Assembly: GCA_964017185.1 (NCBI GenBank)
Contig: OZ024874.1
Location: 48,946,856 to 49,010,855, forward strand
DNA: 64,000 nt
Reading direction: 5' to 3'
DNA from: Rugalucina vietnamica
Lineage: Eukaryota; Mollusca; Bivalvia; Lucinida; Lucinidae
Below the pieces are notes generated by a model. That model ran no database searches, was not told where the DNA came from, and saw only the letters and a program-made list of their open reading frames with translations. Position 1 is the stretch's first letter. Every line of letters starts with the position of its first letter. Position numbers and translations under genes: made by a program. Positions 53,970 through 64,000 of the stretch are shown here, one piece after another.

Positions 53970-56900
53970 GTAATCATTTTTTCATCTTGTTCTTTTGATT
54001 ATAAGTATCTCTCTCTTTCTCTCTCTTTCTCTCTCTCTCTCATCTAGGAATTAAAAATCTGGTATTTCATTACACAAAACAATACGTTTTCTGTTTAATT
54101 AAAAATTGTCATGGAACGATGCCATTTTGTCGTTTCGTAGGTCGTTAATTTGCGATAAAAAGCGTTGACTTTAATTGGGCCACCGCATGGGAAAATCAAC
54201 AATCTGCATATGCGAAAACACAGACGCAGCTCAGCTTCGCGGTAAGATCAGCTTCGCGGTTATCGCGAAGCTGATCAGCGCCTTTGTTTTCGCTATACGG
54301 ATGGTACTATTTCTCCTCTACCTTAATCCAAAATTTCGAACTTCTAGCCTTTTTCTGTGCTTGTACAGGCCGGTTTGTGTTGGACCTGTTCGTAAACCAC
54401 ATTGTTGGTTTTCCCACGAGGCGGCTCAATTATTTTACAGATGACAAGGCATTATCTGGTGACTTTGAAAAACTAACAGTATGTCGAGACACTGATGAAA
54501 CAAAATCAACATTAAAAAGAGAGGACATTAAGCTTCCTAAGGACTTCGAGAACAAACTGGCATTTGTTCTGTACAATGTCTTTTCTGAAAAGGAATGCAA
54601 CAAGTACATCAAGAAAACAGAAAAGATGGGCTATGAAACTGCGCTGCTAAATATCGGAAAGGGAAGGTAATCAGTAATTATCCAAATGCTGAACAGTGAT
54701 TTTCCACCTTGTAAATAATAACTTGTTTGGTTTTTGGTGAGCGTTCATAACACTTTACAACATGTATGCATCTACATTGTACCTCCTTTAAGGGTAGAGA
54801 TTTAATATTTTGAATTGTTTGTTTCTTCTAAGTGATGTGTTGTTACAAACGTTTGAGATAAAATAGGGCTGTAAGCAGTAATTGCAACAGAATTAATAGA
54901 TTCCTGTGCCTTGCCACCAAGATATTACTATCATGTCATCAAGCTGTTTATGAAGTTCGGGGCTTTCCGTGTAAAAGTTCTTGACACTGCTTACAATGAA
55001 ATACGGTATTTGATCAAAGAAAGCCAAAGCCGGACAGTGCAATATGTTAACAAGTTTGGTATATTGAAGAAAAAATATTGGTAGAAAATTTTGATTACAT
55101 GTACATGTTCTTTTGTAGACAGGAGAAAATCACAGATGTGAGAAAAAGTTCCAGATGTATCTGGGACTCGGCGGAGGAAGCCAACAAGATATGGGAGAGA
55201 ATAAAACACCATATTCCAGCCGTATGTTGGGACAAACAAGTTGTAGGGTTAAACGAAAGGTACACTGTATTAGACTATTAGACGGTGTCTTAAAAATGTA
55301 TCAATCATGTAGAGTCTAAGACAGCATAGTTTCGAATGCTACTGCAAAAATGAGATAATGAGAATTTGCATAAAAATTTAAATATATTTTCAAATCACTT
55401 TTCACAATATAATATATTCAGTTATTATGTTCTTTTTATAAGATTTAGCAGTTACTTCGAATGTCTGTATGAATAATGAATAGGTAAGTTCCAAACAAAT
55501 TGCCAAAGGTACATGTAATAGATAACACAAAGTGAGCCGCTATTTGATCATCGTGACACCTAGACGTCTAAACCTAGAAGCATTGCTTATTTTAATAGTC
55601 GAAACCGCGGTATGGCCCATCCCCTTTCTCATTAGTGTCTTCGCTGCTCTTAAAGGATCTCAGTTTTAATTTTTATTCTTTTTTGTAAATATGTGTATTT
55701 TACAGATTGCGCTTTTTACGGTATGATCCTGGAGAATATTTCAAGCCACATTTAGATGGTGCGTATCGCAGAGACAACGGTGAAAGAAGTTATATCACAG
55801 TACAATTATATCTCAATGAAGTAAGTAACGGACACAAGCAATGGAAATCCAAACTATAAATGCATTGACATTGAATAAACGGCCATTGTTTTCATGTAAT
55901 ACCTAGATTACAGATACATTCTTATGGAACGCATTTACTGCCTCCGGATGTCTGAGTTCCTTATGTTGTAGGGACATATCTTTATGTTGTGTGGACCTAT
56001 CGTTATGTTGTATCGGACGAACTTTCTTTATATTGTGTGGAACTGTCTTAATGTTGTGTGGACCTATCTTTATGTTGTGTGGAACCATCTTTATGATGTG
56101 GGCAACAATCTTTATGTTGTGGGCAACTGTCTTTATGCTGTGTGGACCTATCCTTAGGCTCTGTAGAACTAGCTTTATATTCCATAGGTATGTCTGTATG
56201 TTGTGTGGAACTGTCTTTATGATGTGTGGAACTGTCTTTATGATGTGTGGAACTGTCTTTATATTATGTAGAACTATCTTTGTTGGGTGGTGCTATCTTT
56301 ATGTTCTATGGACCTGTCTTTATGTTCTATGGACCTGTCTTTATGTTCTGTGGACCTATCTTTATGTTCTATGGACCTGTCTTTATGTTCTGTGGACCAG
56401 TCTTTATATTGTGTGGAACCGCTTTTATGTTTTGTAGTACTGTCTTTATGTTGTGTGGAACTGTCTTTATGTTGTGAGAACCTACCATTATACCATGTGC
56501 TTTCATCATTATAATGGATACAGTTAATATTATGTTATGAATATACACCATTACGTCACAGGCAATTCTAACATGTGCTTTATCGATGATGTTATATTAT
56601 GTATAGATACTATTTTATCGTAGGAAACTGTCATTGTGTCCTGTCATATAATCATTATACTGGATGCTATTGCCATTATAGTATGTGGAACTGTCTTAAT
56701 GTTGTGTGACACTGTCTTTATGTTGTGTAAAACTGCCTTTATGTTGTGCGGGACTGTCTTTAAGTGGTGTTGAATTGAACTTATGTTGTATATAGCTGTC
56801 TTTTTGTTGTGTGCAACTGTCTTTATTTAATGTTGAATAGCATTTATGTTGTATAGAACTGTCTTTATGTTGTGTGCAACTGTCTATTTTTGTGTGCAAC

Positions 56901-59196
56901 AGTCTTTTTGTTGTGTGCAACTGTCTTCATGTTTTGTGCAACTGTCTTTATGTTATGTGCAACTGTCATTATATTGTAAGGACTTATTGATTTTTTTCGT
57001 AGTATCACTGTTTACCGGAACGCACCACATTTTATCGGAATCCGGGATGTTTCACCCCAAACCATTTCCGCCCCTAGTTGTTTCGCCCCCAAGACGTTTC
57101 CTCCCTAGTCTTCCCCCTAGTCGTTTCGCCCCACTTGTCGTTTCGCCACCCAGTATATGTGAGAGGGGGGATGGGCATATATTGAGATAGGGATGGGCCA
57201 TGGGGCTTGTGCATCAGGAAAACATGTCCATGAAATGTATACCCCATTAAACCCCACTTTTATACAGTAAAACTGGGATATGCAGGGGTATACCTATTTT
57301 TCTTATTTTTGCTCCAAAACATAGAATGTGGGTACTCGTTTCGCCCCCAAGACATTTCCCCTAAAACAGACGTGTAGCTGATAATTCAATTACCGTTCTG
57401 GTAACCTGACAGACGTTTTTTACGCCTTTTATTCAGTTAAAGGGAGCAATCACAAGATCTAAATATTTACACGATTTCCAATTCACGGTATTATTTCTTT
57501 CTTCTTCTCTCGTTTAATTTACATTTATATCATTCTTATTTAACCAGAGGACCAATGGTCCTGATATCGCTCACCTGAGATTTTGTCTTTGATGAATGAT
57601 CTTTGGCTAAGGCCATGTTGGCCGACGTAAATGTAAACTTTACCTCAAATACTCACATAATTATTAAAACTATAATCCGTCTGTATCTATTAACTTTCAG
57701 ATCTTTCTGGCAATATTTGACCTTTCTGTTTAAGTTAACAGTTTAATAGGTCAAGGTCAACCCAAGGTCATGATTTATATAAACCACGAAGGGCCAGAGC
57801 CCCCAATGGTACATTGAATCCAGAGAAGTTGATTTTTAAAGGATTTTACCACATATATGGGCATGACGGCCATCTTGGTCATGTGACCTAGACCACTTAT
57901 ATAAACTTTGGTTCCCCCTTCCTAAGGATACCACATATAAAATTTGGTTTTGATTGGTGAAGTGTTTCTGAGAAAATTCAGTTTTAAATTTAATATGTAA
58001 ATGACCTTTGGCCAATGTCAAGAGATGACCTTGACCTTGAATACTCATAGGATTTCATTAACTCAATAACTTGTATGTATGTACCAACTTTCAGGTCACA
58101 GGCCACAAAACTTCCTGAAAAATCCAAATGCTTTCCATTTTTTTCCTTTGAGAAGCCTATGTGACCAATGTTGACCTTGCCATTAAGTAGGTCAGTGTCA
58201 ACCCAAGGTCATGAGTTATACATACAATGATGGAACAGAGTCCCCGATGATACATACCAAGTTTTATTGAAATCGGTCCAGCAGTTCTAGAGAAGAAGAT
58301 TGTTTAAGGTTTTTACCATATATGGGCATGGCAGCCATCTTGGTCATGTAACCTGGACCATTTATACAAACTTTGATTTCTCCTTCCTAAGGATATCACA
58401 TATAAAATTTGGCTTCGATTGGTGAAATTGTTCCTGAGAAAAGTAAGTTTTAAATCTAATATGTAAATGACCTTTGACCAAGGTCAAGAGATGACCTTGA
58501 CCTTGAATACTCCTATGACTTCATTAACTCAATAAGTTGTATGTATGTACCAACTTTCAGGTTACCCGAAAAATCCAATGTTTCACTTTTTTTCCATTTC
58601 AAAGCCTATTTGTACAAAGTTTACCTTGCCGTAAAATAGGTCAAGGTCACCCTAAGGTCATGGCTTATACAAACTATGATGGGCCAGAGTCCCCAATGCT
58701 ACATACCAAGTTTCAGTAAAATCGGTCCACCGGTTCCAGAGAAGTTTTTACCATATATGGGCATGGCGGTCATCTTGGGAATGTGATCTTGATATTTATA
58801 CAAACTTTAGTTCCCCCTACCTAAGGATGCTCCACATGAAGTTTGGCATTGAATGGACCAGGGATTTCAGAGGAGAAAATCTTTGAAAAGTGTGAACAAC
58901 GACGACGACAACAGCGGACGACGGAGCATGGCCATCCTATAAGCTCACCTTTTGAGATGAGCTAAAATATAACAAGAAAGAAAAACAAAATATTTGACGA
59001 GATACTTGATATTTCACTGTGTGCTTGACACTTTGTAACAGAGATAATGCCAGTCAAAAGTTTTGTACAATGCTTCTGTCAGTAACATTTTGTGTAAAAC
59101 TGAAACCAACACTCTATGTAGCAAATGTTAACCTGTTACGCCTGTTGAGAAGAGTAAAGAGCTTTTACAATCATCACCATGGTCTTATTACAAAAA

Positions 59197-59227
<31 letters not shown>

Positions 59228-62200
59228 AAATAAATAAAAACATCTGCTTGACAGATTATGTTACGCCCGACCCCCTTGATCTCCCAAGCCCTACATGCGA
59301 ATTTAAATGACTAAAATTGTACAATCTGCTTCATATTTGATAAATAATGCGCTTTAATGTTATTCAATACCACTAAGCACCACCTTTACGTCTTTTTTGT
59401 GCCGTTGTGCACTTTTTTACGCATCTTTACATCACTTTGCGCTACTTTACTGTATTTAGTTGTATCATTGTTTTTGTCTTTACATGCCGTATAATGATGT
59501 AAAATTAAGTAATTATATTATATGTATATGCATTCTTCCCTTTATACTAGGGGGCGAAACGACAAGTTGGGCGAAGCGACTAGTGGGGGAGAAACGACTA
59601 GGGGGAAAACGACTAGGGAGGGAAACAGTTTGGGGGCGAAACATCCCGGATTCCGACAAAATGCGGAGCATTCCGGTAAATAGTGATACTACGAAAAAAT
59701 CAATAAGTCCTCACAATATAATGACAGTTGCACATAACATAAAGACACTTGCACAAAACATGAAGACAATTGTACGCAACATAAAGACAGTTGCACAGAA
59801 CAAAAAGACAGTTGCACATAACATAAAGCCAGCTCTATACAACATAAATTCAATTCAACGCCACTTAAAGACAGTTCCGCACAACATAAAGACAGTTTCA
59901 CACAACATAAAGACAGTGTCACACAACATAAAGACAGTTTCACACAATATAATGACAGTTTCACATACTATAATGGCAATAGCATCCAGTATAATGATTA
60001 TAGAACAGGACACAATGTCAGTTGCCTACGATAAAATAGTATCTATACATAATATAACATCATATTCTACCAGTATAATGGTGTATATTCATAACATAAT
60101 ATTAACTGTATCCAACATAATGATGAAAGCACATGGTATAAAGGCAGGTTCTCACAACATAAAGACAGTTCCACACAACATAAAGACAGTACTACAAAAC
60201 ATAAAAGCGGTTTCACACAACATAAAGACATGTCCACAGAACATAAAGACAGTTCTACATAACATAAAAGCGGTTTCACACAACATAAAGACATGTCCAC
60301 AGAACATAAAGACAGTTCTACATAACATAAAAGCGGTTTCACACAACATAAAGACATGTCCACAGAACATAAAGTCAGGTCCACAGAACATAAAGATAAG
60401 TCCACGCAACATAAAGTCATTTCCACACAACATAAAGACAGTTCCACACAACATAAAGAAAGTTCGATACAACATAACGATAGGTCCAAACAACATAAAG
60501 ATAGGTCCCCACAACATAAGGAACTCAGACACCCGGAGGCAGTATAGGCGTTCCATACATTCTCATTTCAAAATTGCTGTCATTACGAAAACATGCCCAT
60601 GCAATATACGGTGATTTTTTTTTCAGTAAGAAAAATTGAAAATCAGAAAAAATTGATATTTTTATATTTTTTTTTTTTTTTATTTTTTGCTCAAAACATA
60701 GATCGTAGGTACTCGTAAGAACCGCCTTAGAACCGCCTCGCCGAGGCGGTTGTAACGCCTTAGAACCGCCTCGCCGAGGCGGTTCTAACGAGTACCCACA
60801 ATCTACGATTTGGAACAAAAATAAGAAAAATAGGTATACCCCTGCGTATCCCAGTTTTGCTATATAGAAGTAGGGTATAAGGGGTTATCCATTACACGCA
60901 TATGTTTCCTGATGATTCTGAAATATACCTTTCTTCTTACTTCATTGATTAACTTCACATTACGAAAACTTGCCCATGCAATATAAAGATATTTTTAATT
61001 TCCAAAAAATGAAAATTCTTAGCTGAAAGATTTTGATATTTTTCTTATTTTTGCTCAAAACATAGATTGTGAGTACTCGTTAGAACCGCCTCGAGCAAGT
61101 TTTCGTAATGGATATGATGGATGATAAAGAAAATTGATGTGAATTGATATCCGTGTTGAACTTTGGATTCAGTTCTGGAGTAGAATCACAATATCACATA
61201 ATTTGTCAAAGAATGCCGTTCAAATTTAACAAACGTTTTGTTAATTTATGGAAATATATTTTCTATTCTTGTAATAGGGTTTTAAGGGAGGCAGTACAAC
61301 GTTTATGGACTATGGTTTTAAGAACAAAATAGAAGTTGTCCCAATGACTGGTAAGCACTGAATACAAACATTTTGTATAAAGTATGCGCTCATTCCTGTG
61401 GTTTTGCATAACGTATACACGCATTCAGTTTGTCTATATATCTATTGATAAAAAATAGTGATCATAGATTTCTCATTCATTCTGAAAACAAGAATAATTG
61501 TTCTTAAAAAGACACCTTAAAACTCGAAAAAGCTAAATTAGCAATCAGGTACTTATACCATGAAAACGTATCGTAAGCCGAATGAGCAGCTATTTTCCCA
61601 ATAGGTGGCCACTCAGTTACCTAAACTGAACTAATAATATGATAACAAACATAAGGCGACAAGAGCACAAATTACTTTAAACACCAAGACATAAAACAAT
61701 AAGAACCACCACAGAAGTATCTCATTGGAACGAACAGTAATGTAAAATTACTGGCGGGTTTAAACCGGTTTTACAGGTACCTTGCCTCAGCTTCTGTAGA
61801 GGTTTACAACATTTAGTTAGTTGTTGGGTCCTCGTGGCGAATCTCTAACTAGTCAATGAATCATCTAGTCTGACTGGTCAGCCGTCAAAATGAAGTATCA
61901 TACCCAGTGGTTCATTTTGCCGTCTGACTCCAGCACATTGTCAAAAAGCCAAGCTGTCAGCCACTTTTGGGTGAAAGCCATTATTTACAGAATAACAAGT
62001 TTTTATACAAACAAATGGTGTAAAACACTGTAAAACAAAAAAATAAACAAACCTCCATTTGAAAATTCATAAAACATATCCAAATTTTGTTTATTTTGAT
62101 GATTTTTTAAAAGCATGGCTGACATGTTTTTCTTCAAAAAGTCATCTGAGAAGGGAGACAATTCTAACTGCGAGCTTCTGATTGGCTCTCAGAGAGTGCA

Positions 62201-62706
62201 TGACCTCAGCACCCAGCCATCAACAAATCAGATTAGGAATTCCCATAAAACAGCTTGCAGAGATATTAATAGAACTTGGGAAATTTTGATAGTGTTTGAG
62301 TCAGACCTCAAAATGATAAATCAGTTATCAAAAATTCATTTTGACGGCTGACCCGCCAGACTATGAATCATCATGAACAAACAAATAAATCATAATATAA
62401 ATTCCATGATGAATCAAAAACGAGGACTCACAGATTGAGTAACCTGCCCGATGATGGAGATTCCTGGACACCCAATAATCAATAGATATTTTTTTTCAAT
62501 CAAGTTTTCATTTTTACTGCTTAAAAACCGCTTTATTATGCATGGGCATTTTTTTCGTAATGTGTATTCCAGGTATGGTGCTTGTGTTTGATCACGGTAT
62601 AATGCACGAGGGATCCGAGTTGAAGAAGGGGCGAAAATATTGTGTGAGAACCGATGTGATGTATGCCCCGAAAAAGGCCCAAAATACAGGAGAAGACACT
62701 AATTAA
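53918..62706 (+). CDS. 2-oxoglutarate/Fe(II) dioxygenase (prolyl-4-hydroxylase-like), six exons
   Basis: Exons 53918-53969, 54441-54666, 55119-55259, 55706-55820, 61278-61350 and 62573-62706 join in consistent phases (1, 2, 2, 0, 1) with GT/AG borders to give about 246 aa. The double-stranded beta-helix core carries H155-x-D157 (FKPHLDG), distal H214 (HEGS) and R228 (VRTDVMY), the Fe(II) and 2-oxoglutarate ligands of the 2OG oxygenase superfamily (PF13640-like). It would couple 2OG decarboxylation to oxidation of an unknown substrate. There is no signal peptide or ER-retention tail, so it is probably cytosolic or nuclear. The short length, without the peptide-binding domain of collagen P4H, argues against a collagen prolyl hydroxylase. 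A paralogue follows at 63788. Confidence 0.88.
53970..54440 (+). other. Dioxygenase intron 1
   Basis: It contains a (CT)n tract at about 54009-54042 and MITE copy A7, whose right end is 12 nt before the TATTTTACAG acceptor. Confidence 0.65.
54176..54428. mobile_element. MITE family A, copy A7
   Basis: It begins TGGGCCACCGCATGGGAAAA (a mutated TGAGCCGCCTC end) and ends TTTTCCCACGAGGCGGCTCA. GCTTCGCGGTTATCGCGAAGC forms the central palindrome. It is in the reverse orientation to A5. Confidence 0.8.
54441..54666 (+). CDS. Dioxygenase exon 2
   Basis: It encodes DDKALSGDFEKLTV through ENKLAFVLYNVFSEKECNKY and ends at a GTAATC donor in phase 2. Its middle is the part matched by the downstream paralogue. 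Confidence 0.85.
55119..55259 (+). CDS. Dioxygenase exon 3
   Basis: The TTTTGTAG acceptor is preferred over the ACAG four bases downstream because only the former keeps frame. It encodes QEKITDVRKSSRCIWDS and IPAVCWDKQVVGLNER, a helical region before the core. Donor GTACAC, phase 2. Confidence 0.85.
55706..55820 (+). CDS. Dioxygenase exon 4 (HxD motif)
   Basis: LRFLRYDPGEYFKPHLDGAY carries the first Fe(II)-binding His and Asp, followed by RSYITVQLYLNE. Donor GTAAGT, phase 0. Confidence 0.9.
55914..57135 (-). repeat. Large inverted repeat, left arm (21-bp unit array)
   Basis: It begins at a CATTTACTGCCTCCGGATGT segment, runs through about 1 kb of TTATGTTGTGTGGAACTGTC-type 21-bp units and ends in CTAGTCGTTTCGCCCC-type blocks. 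The sequence matches the reverse complement of 59550-60567 over all three zones, with different unit numbers. Confidence 0.85.
57136..57544. other. Spacer between the left arm and the family F element
   Basis: It includes GTATACCCCATTAAACCCC and TGGGATATGCAGGGGTATAC, shared with about 24050 and, inverted, with 60830-60900. No gene. Confidence 0.55.
57545..58966 (-). mobile_element. Interspersed repeat family F, copy F3 (reverse)
   Basis: Both ends are visible: CGCTCACCTGAGATTTTG near 57568 and GGCCATCCTATAAGCTCACC with GATGAGCTAAA near 58960, plus CGACGACGACAACAGCGGAC as the reverse of the family's GTC/CCGTCCG end. Units of about 430-460 bp carry CCATCTTGGTCATGT, TTCCTAAGGAT and AAATTTGG. 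It lies in the reverse orientation to F2. Confidence 0.75.
58967..59549. other. Spacer before the right arm
   Basis: It contains a (TAAA)n run at 59195-59241. No gene. Confidence 0.6.
59195..59241. repeat. (TAAA)n microsatellite
   Basis: About ten AAAT-type units with small interruptions. Confidence 0.85.
59550..60567 (+). repeat. Large inverted repeat, right arm (21-bp unit array)
   Basis: It begins with GGGGCGAAACGACAAG blocks, passes through an array of CATAAAGACAGTTCCACACAA-type 21-bp units and ends GGAGGCAGTATAGGCGTTCC. Because 21 is a multiple of three, one strand is open for 384 codons (59460-60614) as a heptad repeat such as TVSHNIK. It is better read as a repeat by-product than as a gene, since the frame lacks any other domain and lies inside an intron. 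Confidence 0.85.
60568..61277. other. Rest of intron 4, with GC hairpins
   Basis: Two copies of GAACCGCCTCGCCGAGGCGGTT near 60719-60785 form cruciform-like palindromes beside GTACTCGT. A further GTACTCGTTAGAACCGCCTCG lies near 61073. There is a T run near 60666. Confidence 0.65.
61278..61350 (+). CDS. Dioxygenase exon 5
   Basis: It encodes GGSTTFMDYGFKNKIEVVPM, the strand region between the Fe(II) motifs. Acceptor GTAATAG, donor GTAAGC, phase 1. Confidence 0.8.
61525..61800. mobile_element. Interspersed repeat family B, copy B6
   Basis: AGCTAAATTAGCAATCAGGT, CGTATCGTAAGCCGAATGAG, ATAGGTGGCCACTCAGTTAC, AACCACCACAGAAGTATC and TACTGGCGGGTTTAAACC match copy B3 past MITE C2. The left third of the family is absent. 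Confidence 0.7.
61826..62432. mobile_element. MITE-like family G element
   Basis: GGGTCCTCGTGGCGAATC at the left is matched by an inverted GAATC...CGAGGACTCAC at the right. Inside, GTCAGCCGTCAAAATGAA and TTCATTTTGACGGCTGAC are inverted. It is about 600 bp, lies within intron 5 and has no transposase. Confidence 0.65.
62573..62706 (+). CDS. Dioxygenase exon 6 (distal His and 2OG-binding Arg)
   Basis: MVLVFDHGIMHEGSELKKGR then KYCVRTDVMYAPKK closes the active site and ends at TAA 62704-62706. The ATTCCAG acceptor completes a Gly codon. Confidence 0.9.
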
Positions 62707-63762
62707 TTATGAAAATTAACACTTGCACAATATTCTCAGGAGAGATAATAGGGATAAAACTATCTATATTTTGTGTTTGTCATCATCAGTGACCCTCCCA
62801 AAATCTGACAAATGAGACCGTACAGATAGCTATAATTTGATAAATGCCAGAGAGCTCACGACAAAGACTCTGTGATGTAAATCAAAACCCAGAAAAATAA
62901 TCAGAATTATAGACGATGTATCGATGGTTTTTTTCATATGTAAATAAGCGATTTCGAAAAAAAATCATTATTTGTGATATCTGTCTAAGAAGCACTCAGA
63001 GAAAATGGTATTTTGTGGACATTCAATGTCATTTAGTATGTGCGTTATGATTCGAGTAAAACTTGTTATGATCTAGATCTCTTATTTGTTTTAAAAAGCA
63101 ATGAGTGTGTAAAATAGTATTGAATGCTGATGATTTACTTTGTTTTATTTTCAAGAAGAAAAGGAAGCCCATAGATCATAGATGAATGGAGGAAATAAAT
63201 ACCTGCCTGATTCACCCCTCAATTGATTTCCAATATCCTGGGTTGTATAGATATCACGGCCTAAATTTCAACTTTATTTATACATTGTGACGTTTATTAT
63301 GTATACTTGTATCTATTTATAGATATTACTGTGTGTTATACTATTTTTGAATATAAATCGTTGTATGAATAAACCAGGAAGATAAACGGTACAACAGTGT
63401 TGTTAGACATTGCTTTGGAAAAATATATACATTTCGAAATATCAACTATCAATTTTAAACGGACTTGACACAAGGTAAAACTTTAATGATGATATTCTTG
63501 CTTTAAAATAAATAAAAACCTTAATCTACATCATGTTACAAGGAGGAATTAGCTTTCAATTATTTTAAGCCAGGCGTTAATATCATCTTTCATAATAAAG
63601 ATAATGATGTAAAGATTTTCTTAGGCCTATTTAAATCTTACAGTTTTACCAAAGTTTATTTGATATACAATAATGAACGTCTTAATTATATGGTTTTATC
63701 TGAAAAGATAGGCAATATTCTACTTTGATATGATAGTTTTAACAATTAAATTTTTGTTCCAG
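62707..63762 (+). other. Dioxygenase 3' UTR and intergenic spacer
   Basis: An AATAAA at 63368-63373 is a candidate poly-A signal about 660 nt after the stop. No other gene. Confidence 0.55.
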
Positions 63763-63934
63763 ACTTACGCAGCACACACAAGTTACAATGTCACTAATAA
63801 ATGGCATGGAAAAACTGACAGTTGATGAAGATATTGCTGGAAATGACTCCAAGCTTGTCAGAAAAGATATCAAACTGCCTAACGTTTTTGAGAAGAAACT
63901 GGCATTTGTTCTTTACGATGTATTCTCAAATGAG
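63763..63934 (+). CDS. Second dioxygenase paralogue, first coding exon (cut by window end)
   Basis: A GTTCCAG acceptor precedes a short 5' UTR, and the coding part starts at ATG 63788. The 49 codons (MSLINGMEKLTV ... IKLPNVFEKKLAFVLYDVFSNE) are a clear paralogue of exon 2 of the upstream gene. The exon ends at a GTAAAT donor in phase 0, a position where the upstream gene has no intron. The catalytic exons lie beyond the window. It shows a tandem duplication of the family. Confidence 0.8.
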
Positions 63935-63935
63935 G

Positions 63936-63940
<5 letters not shown>

Positions 63941-64000
<60 letters not shown>
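63941..64000. repeat. (CT)n(CA)n microsatellite
   Basis: A CT run to about 63982 passes into CA to the window end, just inside intron 1 of the second dioxygenase gene. Confidence 0.9.

Larger units (their letters stand above)
55821..61277 (+). other. Dioxygenase intron 4 (5.5 kb)
   Basis: It contains a large inverted repeat (arms 55914-57135 and 59550-60567) made of 21-bp units and a family F element between the arms. The acceptor is TTGTAATAG. Confidence 0.7.

Noticed and set aside
59460..60614. The 384-codon frame as a real gene
   Set aside because: It coincides with a 21-bp tandem array in an intron, has no domain, and its length is explained by the period being a multiple of three.
62115..62351. 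A 78-codon frame (MADMFFFKKSSEKGDN) as a gene
   Set aside because: It lies inside the family G inverted-repeat element in an intron and matches no known domain.

Overview
This window looks like AT-rich genomic DNA of a marine invertebrate, most likely a bivalve mollusc. The evidence is split genes with GT/AG introns, a galactose/rhamnose-binding-lectin domain, several non-LTR retrotransposon clades side by side, MITE-like palindromes, a 166-bp tandem array of the kind known inside bivalve mobile elements, and interspersed repeats beginning with a CTCACCTGAG-type end. The species assignment is inference. Nothing in the window looks bacterial.

Layout. 1-1.6 kb: palindromic MITE copies (family A) and a SINE-like piece. 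1.6-11.3 kb: an I/Nimb-like LINE with ORF1 (CCHC zinc knuckles), ORF2 (endonuclease, reverse transcriptase, RNase H) and a very long 3' region, bounded by a 14-bp direct repeat. 11.3-14.6 kb: MITEs and a perfect foldback. 14.7-15.1 kb: the terminal exon of a Thr-rich, single-pass membrane protein whose other exons are not visible. 15.4-16.4 kb: 166-bp tandem array. 16.4-26.7 kb: non-coding DNA with MITE families A, C and D, SINE-like pieces and a second foldback. 26.7-30.5 kb: an apparently intact CR1-like LINE with a hydrophobic leader, a 2A-like motif, two PHD-type zinc fingers, endonuclease and RT. 31.2-33.8 kb: a 5'-truncated LINE on the minus strand.

Host gene 1 (36,292-52,581, plus strand, five exons, about 832 aa) encodes a type-I membrane protein: signal peptide, SUEL-type lectin domain, CUB-like domain, Thr/Pro mucin stalk, transmembrane helix and a cytoplasmic tail with a duplicated motif. 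Its 11.9-kb third intron holds a decayed L1/Tx1-like LINE inserted into a copia-like RNase H fragment, with a 16-bp target duplication and a 28-bp minisatellite in the same copia remnant.

Host gene 2 (53,918-62,706, plus strand, six exons, about 246 aa) encodes a 2-oxoglutarate/Fe(II) dioxygenase of the prolyl-4-hydroxylase-like superfamily with a complete HxD...H...R active site. A paralogue starts at 63,788 and runs off the window, so this is a tandem dioxygenase cluster. Intron 4 of gene 2 contains a kilobase-scale inverted repeat built of 21-bp units around another dispersed element.

The two host genes show no obvious functional link. The rest of the window is dominated by nested transposable elements, several of which can be ordered in time from insertion junctions.
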